A stretch of DNA of 38,633 nucleotides from Nitricoxidireducens sp046726235 (GTDB lineage: Bacteria > Pseudomonadota > Gammaproteobacteria > Burkholderiales > Rhodocyclaceae): contig JBKPAD010000009.1 in NCBI GenBank assembly GCA_046726235.1, positions 1-38,633 on the forward strand. The letters are read 5' to 3'. The translations under genes and the position numbers were made by a program. Under the pieces are notes generated by a model that had not been told where the DNA came from, did not search any database, and saw only the letters and a program-made list of their open reading frames with translations. Numbering within the stretch: the first letter of the stretch is position 1; each line of letters starts with the position of its first letter. Positions 33,317 to 38,633 of this stretch are shown in pieces.

Positions 33317-34948
33317 ATGGAACGCGAAGCCATGGAATTCGATGTCGTCATCGTCGGCGGGGGTCCTGCCGGCCTGGCGGCGGCGATACGGCTCAAGCAG
33401 CTGAATGCGGAAGCCTCCGTCTGCCTGATCGAAAAGGGCTCGGAAATCGGGGCGCACATCCTCTCGGGCGCCGTCATGGACCCGCGCGCCCTGAACGAAC
33501 TCCTGCCCGACTGGCAGGCCCAGGACGCGCCGCTCGACACGCCGGTGACCGAGGACCGCTTCGTCTTCCTGAGCGAGGGCGGCAGCGTCGCGCTGCCGAA
33601 CTTCCTGCTGCCCGGCTGCTTCCTCAACCACGGCAACTACGTCATCAGCCTGGGAAGCCTGTGCCGCTGGCTCGGCCAGCAGGCCGAGGCGCTGGGCGTC
33701 GAGATCTACCCGGGCTTCGCCGGCGCCGACGTGCTCTACGACGAGCAGGGCCGCGTCGCGGGCGTGATCACCGGCGACATGGGCGTCGGCCGCGACAGCC
33801 AGCCGACCGACGCCTACCAGCCCGGCATGGAACTGCGCGCCAAGTACACCCTGTTCGCCGAGGGCTGCCGCGGCCACCTCGGCAAGCGCCTCGAGGAGAA
33901 GTTCGACCTGCGCAAGGGCGCCGACCCGCAGGTGTACGGCATCGGCGTGAAGGAACTCTGGGAGGTGAAGCCCGAGCAGCACAAGAAGGGCCTCGTCATG
34001 CATACCGCCGGCTGGCCGCTCGACGCCGCCACCTACGGCGGCTCGTTCTGCTACCACTTCGGCGAGAACCTGGTCTCGATCGGCATGGTCGTCGGCCTCG
34101 CCTATCGCAACCCCTGGCTGTCGCCGTTCGAGGAAATGCAGCGCCTCAAGCTGCATCCGGCCTTCCGCGCCATGCTCGAAGGCGGCAAGCGCATCGCCTA
34201 CGGCGCGCGCGCGCTGACGGCGGGCGGGCTGCAGGCGCTGCCGAAACTGATCTTCCCCGGCGGCGCGCTGATCGGCGACGACGCCGGCTTCCTCGTCGCC
34301 TCGCGCATCAAGGGCAGCCACGCCGCCATCAAGACCGGCATGCTCGCCGCCGAGGCCGCGGCCGAAGCGCTGGCGGCCGGCCGCGCGCAGGACGAACTCG
34401 TCGCCTATCCGGAGAAGTTCCGCGGCTCATGGCTCTACGACGAGCTCCACACCGCGCGCAACTTCAAGCCGCTGATGGCCAAGGGACTCTACCTCGGCTC
34501 GCTGCTGTTCGGCATCGACCAGCAGTTGTTCCGCGGCCGCGCGCCCTGGACGCTGCGCCTGACGCCCGACCACACCAAGCTCGCGCGCGCGTCGGAGTGC
34601 GCGCCGATCGACTATCCGAAGCCCGACAACGTCCTCACCTTCGACCGCCTCTCCTCGGTGTTCCTCTCGAACACCAACCACGAGGAGAACCAGCCCTGCC
34701 ACCTGCAGCTCAAGGACCCGGCGGTGCCGGTCAGCGTCAATCTCGCGCTCTACGACGCCCCCGAGCAGCGCTACTGCCCGGCCGGTGTCTACGAGATCGT
34801 GCGCGACGCGGACGGCGCCAACCCGCGCCTGCAGATCAACGCGCAGAACTGCGTGCACTGCAAGACCTGCGACATCAAGGATCCGACGCAGAACATCGTC
34901 TGGGTGACGCCGCAGGGCGGCGAAGGGCCGATCTACCAGCAGATGTGA
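33317..34948 (+). CDS. Electron transfer flavoprotein-ubiquinone oxidoreductase
   Basis: 543 residues, normal for ETF-QO, which passes electrons from acyl-CoA dehydrogenases through ETF to ubiquinone at the inner membrane. The FAD motif VVIVGGGPAGLAAAIRL is at about 10-26, and the family block CLIEKGSEIGAHILSGAVMDPRAL follows. The C-terminal 4Fe-4S site uses the Cys of RYCPAG plus NCVHCKTCDIKDP. The ATG at 33317 has a GGGGGGAAG ribosome site. It starts 27 bases past the inverted-repeat element, which therefore occupies its upstream control region. Confidence 0.96.
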   Translation: MEREAMEFDVVIVGGGPAGLAAAIRLKQLNAEASVCLIEKGSEIGAHILSGAVMDPRALNELLPDWQAQDAPLDTPVTEDRFVFLSEGGSVALPNFLLPGCFLNHGNYVISLGSLCRWLGQQAEALGVEIYPGFAGADVLYDEQGRVAGVITGDMGVGRDSQPTDAYQPGMELRAKYTLFAEGCRGHLGKRLEEKFDLRKGADPQVYGIGVKELWEVKPEQHKKGLVMHTAGWPLDAATYGGSFCYHFGENLVSIGMVVGLAYRNPWLSPFEEMQRLKLHPAFRAMLEGGKRIAYGARALTAGGLQALPKLIFPGGALIGDDAGFLVASRIKGSHAAIKTGMLAAEAAAEALAAGRAQDELVAYPEKFRGSWLYDELHTARNFKPLMAKGLYLGSLLFGIDQQLFRGRAPWTLRLTPDHTKLARASECAPIDYPKPDNVLTFDRLSSVFLSNTNHEENQPCHLQLKDPAVPVSVNLALYDAPEQRYCPAGVYEIVRDADGANPRLQINAQNCVHCKTCDIKDPTQNIVWVTPQGGEGPIYQQM

Positions 34949-34958
34949 CGGCCGGCGC

Positions 34959-34975
34959 GGGCGCTTGGGGCGCCC
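34959..34975. terminator. Short hairpin between convergent genes
   Basis: GGGCGC-ttggg-GCGCCC, a 6-bp stem in the 43-base gap between ETF-QO and the spermidine-synthase-like gene. There is no T-run on either strand. It may serve both transcripts weakly. Confidence 0.3.
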
Positions 34976-34991
34976 TGCCGACGGCGGGCTT

Positions 34992-37928
34992 TCACTTCCC
35001 CGCCACCGCGTGCGCGTGCAGGATGTCCAGGCTCAGGTTCACCGGCTGAGTCCCGAGACGCGGCCGGTGCTTGGCCCAGGCCGCCTGCGCCGCTAAGGCG
35101 TCCCCGCTGCCGAGGCGTCCGACCATGGCCATGCCGATGAGGTACTGGGCGCGCACCGGCGTCGTGCCCTGGCCCTCCTCGAGGAGTCGCTCCGCCACAT
35201 CGCCCAGGCGGGCTGCATCGCCTTCGGCAACGTGGCGCAGCAGAACCGGCCAGAGCGCCTGCTTCGGATGCAGGTCCAGGAAGCACGGAAGCTGTTCCGC
35301 CGCTGCAACCACCGCCAGCGCATCGACGCGCTGCAGATAAGGCAGGACCTTGATGGCCAGCCCGGCAATCGCATACGGCTTGTCCCCATTGCGCGGATGC
35401 CTGCAGTCCTCGACAACCTGCAGCCCGCGCATGACAGCGACATCCGGCGCCGCCAACGGCACGCCGGCACCGAGCAAGGCATCACGTGCGATGCGTGCCG
35501 TCAGCGCCGGCGAATCATCGCCGAAATGGCGCGTGGCGGTCGGCGCCAAGCCCGGCGGCAACGGTGCGCGCATGCCCAGCAGTTCCGCCATCGGAAACGG
35601 CGCCGAGTGCACCAGCGTGGCGACGTCGCCCCAGCCCTTGCCGGCAAAGCGGTCGTAGTCGGCGTGCGTGTCGAGATAGGGCGCGAAATCGGAATTCGCA
35701 GGCGCTGGTCGCGTTTCGACCCATGGCTTCCAGAATTGCTTGTTGCCGATCACCCGCAACGCGACGTCGGCCTGGTTGCGCACTTCCAGCCGGTGCAGGG
35801 CCGCCTGCAAGCCTGCCGGCAGGCGCGCGAAGGCGTCGGACGGCAGGGCGACCTGCCCCTTGGGCTTCGCGATCAGCAGCAGGTCACCATAGTTGAGCGC
35901 GACCACGAGATAGTCGTCGAACGACTGGTCGAGCGCTTTCATGACGGATGCCACGCGGTCCGGATGCGTCTCGTATATCTGCAGCCACTGGACGAACAGC
36001 CCCTCCGGATTCAGGTAGCGGGCGACGTGGCGGTAGAACTCGACCGAGAACAGCCCCGAAACGCCGCTGACCCAGGGATTGGACGGCTCCGACACGATGA
36101 GGTCGTAGCGCCGGCCGTTCGCGGCGAAGAAGGACTTGGCGTCGTCGATGTGGATGACGCTGCGCCGGTCGGTGTAGGCGGCTTCGTTGAGCCGGCCGAA
36201 GCGCCGGGCCAGCTCGATCACCTTCGGTTCAATTTCCACCGAATCCAGCCGCTCCACGCGCAGGTCCGCCAGGAGCGCCGTGCTGGTAATGCCGGAGCCG
36301 AACCCGACGTTCGCGATCTGTCGCGGCGCTTCGTGCAGCATCAACGGAAACGCCGCGGCGAGCGTCATGGTGACCTCGTCCATCTGGTACGCGGCCTGGC
36401 CCGGCGCAGGCAGTTGCACCCGCGCCGACGCGTCCGACTTGCCGTTGGTACGGATGGAAAGCACGCCGCCATCCTCCTCGACGGAGATTGTCGCCGTGCG
36501 GCCATGCGCCACCTCCAGCACCCTCCCGGGCAGCTCCACCTTGCCGGTGCGGAAGCCGCCGGCGACCAGCTTCTGCGGGTTGAAGGTCATCGCCGCGAGC
36601 GCCGTGCCGGCGGCCGACGCCATCAGCACCGCCAAGCCGAGCCGCAGCTTGGCGCGACCGGCAAACACGCCGAGCAGCACCATGCCCAGCGCGACGTCGA
36701 GCAGGGCGCCCGATGCCACCAGGTATTCGAGGCCGAACACCGGGAGGCCGATGTAGACGGCGAAGCCCAGACCGGTGATGGCGCCGACGGTGTTCGCGCT
36801 GTAGATGACGCCGATCGACCGCTCTCCGTGGCCTTCGTTCGAATGCAGCAGGCGCGTCGCCAGGGGCAGCGTCATGCCGGCGCAGAAGGCGGCCGGAAAC
36901 ATGATGACCGACGCGATGCCGTAGCGGACGAGATTGAACAGAAAGTAGCCGCTTTCCGTCCGCGGGACGCTGTTGACGACCCAGGCCGTGAGATCGAACG
37001 ACGCGTTGTACAACGGAATGGTCGCAATCGCCGCCACGCCCATCGCGATCTGCACATAGCCGAGCAGGACGCCGGGGTTGGCGGCGGCGTCGATGCGCTT
37101 GCGAATCCATAAGCCGCCGAGCGCCAGCCCCACGATGAAGGCGCAGAGCATCAGCTCGAACGAATGCGTGGCGCTGCCCAGTGCCAGCGAGAGCATTCGG
37201 ATCCAGCCGACCTCGTAGATGAACGAGGTCGCACCGGTCAGGAACGACACGGCCACGATAAGCAGGGGGACGGTGCCGTAGCGGGAATTCGCCGCGCCGG
37301 CCGCCGGCATCGGCGTCGCCACGCCGCGCCACAGGCGGCCGACGATCGCCGCGATCGCCAGGTTGACGCATCCCGCCGTGATGATGGTGCCGGAGAGGTC
37401 CAGCGTCGGAATCAGCACGAAGCCCGAAGCGAGGACACCGAGAGCGCCCCCAAGGCTGTTCGCGAAGTACAAGGTCGCCAGCGAGCGGCCGGTCGCGGCG
37501 GGGTTCATACGGATGACGGCCGCGGCGAACACCGGAAAGGTGGCGCCCAGGAGGATCGACTGCGGAAGAATCAGGAGGGCGGCCAGACCCCACTTCGCGG
37601 CGACGAACGGCGTGCCCGCGAGTTGATGCGCGAACGCGAGGTCATAGAAGCCTTCGGTCGCGCCGAGGAACAGCGGGTGGAAGCCGAGCGCCAGGAGGCC
37701 GATGGCCAGTTCGATGACGGCGTAGGCCGCGAGCGGAGCGCGCAAGGTGGCGGTGCGGCGCGCCGCCAGCGCGGCGCCGAGTGCCATGCCGCCCATGAAT
37801 ATCCCGAGGACCAGCGTTTGCGCATAAGCGGCGTGCCCGAGGAAGAGCTTGAGATAGTGGGTCCAGATGGACTCGTAAATCAGCCCGGCAAAACCGGAAG
37901 CAAAGAAGACCGCGGACAGACGCAGCAT
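34992..37928 (-). CDS. Large membrane protein with spermidine-synthase-like domain
   Basis: 978 residues from MLRLSAVFF (GAGGTGG 6 bases upstream); an in-frame ATG at 37952 would add 8. The first ~440 residues form about twelve or more membrane helices with a transporter-like look (FASGFAGLIYESIWTHYL, GIFMGGMALGAALAARR). Residues ~450-700 are a spermidine-synthase-like Rossmann domain: NVGFGSGITSTALL near 543, VEIEPKVIELAR, and DLIVSEPSNPWVSG near 613. The last ~280 residues are helical with possible TPR-like character. Fused membrane SpeE-like proteins are widespread but poorly understood; whether this one makes polyamines is unknown. No polyamine genes are nearby. Confidence 0.85.
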   Translation of the reverse strand: MLRLSAVFFASGFAGLIYESIWTHYLKLFLGHAAYAQTLVLGIFMGGMALGAALAARRTATLRAPLAAYAVIELAIGLLALGFHPLFLGATEGFYDLAFAHQLAGTPFVAAKWGLAALLILPQSILLGATFPVFAAAVIRMNPAATGRSLATLYFANSLGGALGVLASGFVLIPTLDLSGTIITAGCVNLAIAAIVGRLWRGVATPMPAAGAANSRYGTVPLLIVAVSFLTGATSFIYEVGWIRMLSLALGSATHSFELMLCAFIVGLALGGLWIRKRIDAAANPGVLLGYVQIAMGVAAIATIPLYNASFDLTAWVVNSVPRTESGYFLFNLVRYGIASVIMFPAAFCAGMTLPLATRLLHSNEGHGERSIGVIYSANTVGAITGLGFAVYIGLPVFGLEYLVASGALLDVALGMVLLGVFAGRAKLRLGLAVLMASAAGTALAAMTFNPQKLVAGGFRTGKVELPGRVLEVAHGRTATISVEEDGGVLSIRTNGKSDASARVQLPAPGQAAYQMDEVTMTLAAAFPLMLHEAPRQIANVGFGSGITSTALLADLRVERLDSVEIEPKVIELARRFGRLNEAAYTDRRSVIHIDDAKSFFAANGRRYDLIVSEPSNPWVSGVSGLFSVEFYRHVARYLNPEGLFVQWLQIYETHPDRVASVMKALDQSFDDYLVVALNYGDLLLIAKPKGQVALPSDAFARLPAGLQAALHRLEVRNQADVALRVIGNKQFWKPWVETRPAPANSDFAPYLDTHADYDRFAGKGWGDVATLVHSAPFPMAELLGMRAPLPPGLAPTATRHFGDDSPALTARIARDALLGAGVPLAAPDVAVMRGLQVVEDCRHPRNGDKPYAIAGLAIKVLPYLQRVDALAVVAAAEQLPCFLDLHPKQALWPVLLRHVAEGDAARLGDVAERLLEEGQGTTPVRAQYLIGMAMVGRLGSGDALAAQAAWAKHRPRLGTQPVNLSLDILHAHAVAGK

Positions 37929-37980
37929 GGAACACCACCTCGTGGCTGGCACAGAGCCGGGACTGACGCAGGAATCATGC

Positions 37981-38001
37981 CGGCGGGAGCAGCTCCCGCC
38001 G
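37981..38001 (-). terminator. Perfect hairpin between cheW and the large membrane protein gene
   Basis: CGGCGGGAG and CTCCCGCCG form a 9-bp perfect stem with a 3-base loop. It lies downstream of cheW on the minus strand and 53 bases before the next gene. No T-run follows. Confidence 0.45.
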
Positions 38002-38006
38002 CAGTC

Positions 38007-38105
38007 CTAGTTGTCGAACGGCCGGGACAAGCTGCGCAGCCGCTGGACGATCTGGCTGCTGTCCAGCTCGGCCTCGAGGTCGTTTGCCTGCCGCAGTTCG
38101 ATCAC
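38007..38105 (-). CDS. Possible 32-residue ORF or coding remnant downstream of cheW
   Basis: A GTG-started frame reading VIELRQANDLEAELDSSQIV and ending RLRSLSRPFDN. It is amphipathic and protein-like. The same frame stays open upstream through the end of cheW in a different register, so it could be the displaced tail of a once longer protein. No ribosome site is visible. Confidence 0.2.
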   Translation of the reverse strand: MIELRQANDLEAELDSSQIVQRLRSLSRPFDN

Positions 38106-38122
38106 TTGCGCGCCTGCCGTCG

Positions 38123-38633
38123 CTACTGGGCCGCTGGCATGGTGTCGCCCGTGGCGCCATCGCCGATGCCGGCGACGGTGGCCATCTCATCGACGGACAG
38201 CACGCGCTGGATGTCGAGGATGATGACGAAGCGGCCGTCGACCTTGCCCATGCCGGCGATGACATCGGCGCGAATCCTGGCGCCGAAGGACGGCGGCGGC
38301 TCGATCTCGCTGGACGGGATATCCAGCACCTCGGACACCGCATCGACCATGATGCCGAGGTCGTGCTTGGCGTCCTCCTGCTGCACCTCGATGATGACGA
38401 TGCAGGTGCGGCGCTGAACTTCCGAGGCCTTGCCGCCGAAGCGCGCGGCGAGATCCACCACCGACACCACGGCGCCGCGCAGGTTGATCACGCCGCGGAT
38501 GAAGCTCGGCATCATGGGTATCTCGGTCAGGTTGCCGTATTCGATGATCTCCTTCACGTTGAGGATGCCGACGGCGTACATTTCGCCGGCCAGCGTGAAG
38601 GTCAGGTACTGGTGCGCCTCGCCGGCAGAGGCC
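38123..38633 (-). CDS. cheW: Chemotaxis coupling protein CheW, 5' truncated by window edge
   Basis: About 170 residues of CheW, the scaffold linking chemoreceptors to the CheA kinase. The visible N-terminus (HQYLTFTLAGEMYAVGILNVKEII) enters from beyond the right edge. The core motifs IRGVINLRGAVVSVVDLAARFG, the acidic loop and the terminal ADVIAGMGKVDGRFVIILDIQRVLS match the family. It ends with a short unconserved tail GATGDTMPAAQ. It may serve the chemoreceptor at 23-24.6 kb. The true start lies outside the window. Confidence 0.93.
   Translation of the reverse strand, partial: ASAGEAHQYLTFTLAGEMYAVGILNVKEIIEYGNLTEIPMMPSFIRGVINLRGAVVSVVDLAARFGGKASEVQRRTCIVIIEVQQEDAKHDLGIMVDAVSEVLDIPSSEIEPPPSFGARIRADVIAGMGKVDGRFVIILDIQRVLSVDEMATVAGIGDGATGDTMPAAQ

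Noticed and set aside
35232..37112. 626-codon open frame on the plus strand opposite the large membrane protein
   Set aside because: Antisense reading with His/Arg/Gln-rich composition; the minus-strand frame has clear membrane helices and spermidine-synthase motifs.

Overview
The window is GC-rich, densely coded DNA from a betaproteobacterium, most likely a member of the Rhodocyclales. This is inferred from the order of the TCA genes (mdh, a divergent GntR regulator, sdhCDAB, sdhE, gltA, odhA, odhB), from a CitE-like gene between mdh and acnB, and from the mix of cytochrome, hemerythrin and NnrS genes. I see no tRNA, rRNA, CRISPR array, transposase or integrase.

Layout. 1-8062 (minus strand): a TCA operon read sdhC-sdhD-sdhA-sdhB-sdhE-gltA-odhA-odhB, with odhB running off the left edge and a strong intrinsic terminator between gltA and odhA. 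8177-13840: a GntR/UTRA regulator divergent from mdh, then a CitE-like lyase and acnB, closed by a strong terminator. 13.9-17.0 kb: an exported cytochrome locus with an SHP-type monoheme cytochrome, a diheme cytochrome, a PepSY protein, an NADPH-oxidase-like flavocytochrome b and a small His/Asp-tailed protein. 17.0-18.6 kb: a TerB-DUF697 protein, an unknown 97-residue protein and a 30-residue membrane microprotein. 18.6-22.9 kb: an exported caspase-like protease and a membrane-anchored diheme peroxidase on the minus strand, divergent from a Crp/Fnr regulator followed by a periplasmic rhodanese.

23.0-29.8 kb: a chemoreceptor, a membrane diguanylate cyclase with a C-terminal hemerythrin domain, NnrS, an RluF-type pseudouridine synthase, RlmJ and a free bacteriohemerythrin. 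29.8-33.0 kb (minus): a Pro/Ala-rich membrane protein, acetoacetyl-CoA synthetase and a thioesterase. 33.0-33.3 kb: a 269-bp inverted-repeat element made of two side-by-side ~100-nt hairpins. 33.3-34.9 kb: ETF-ubiquinone oxidoreductase. 35.0-38.6 kb (minus): a very large membrane protein with a spermidine-synthase-like domain, and a CheW gene cut by the right edge.

The left third supplies core carbon oxidation: citrate synthase, aconitase, malate, succinate and 2-oxoglutarate dehydrogenases. The middle is rich in proteins that bind O2, NO or peroxide (SHP, diheme peroxidase, two hemerythrins, NnrS) together with signalling proteins, which suggests adaptation to changing oxygen or nitrosative conditions. 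The most unusual items are the SHP-flavocytochrome locus, the cyclase-hemerythrin fusion and the double-hairpin repeat.
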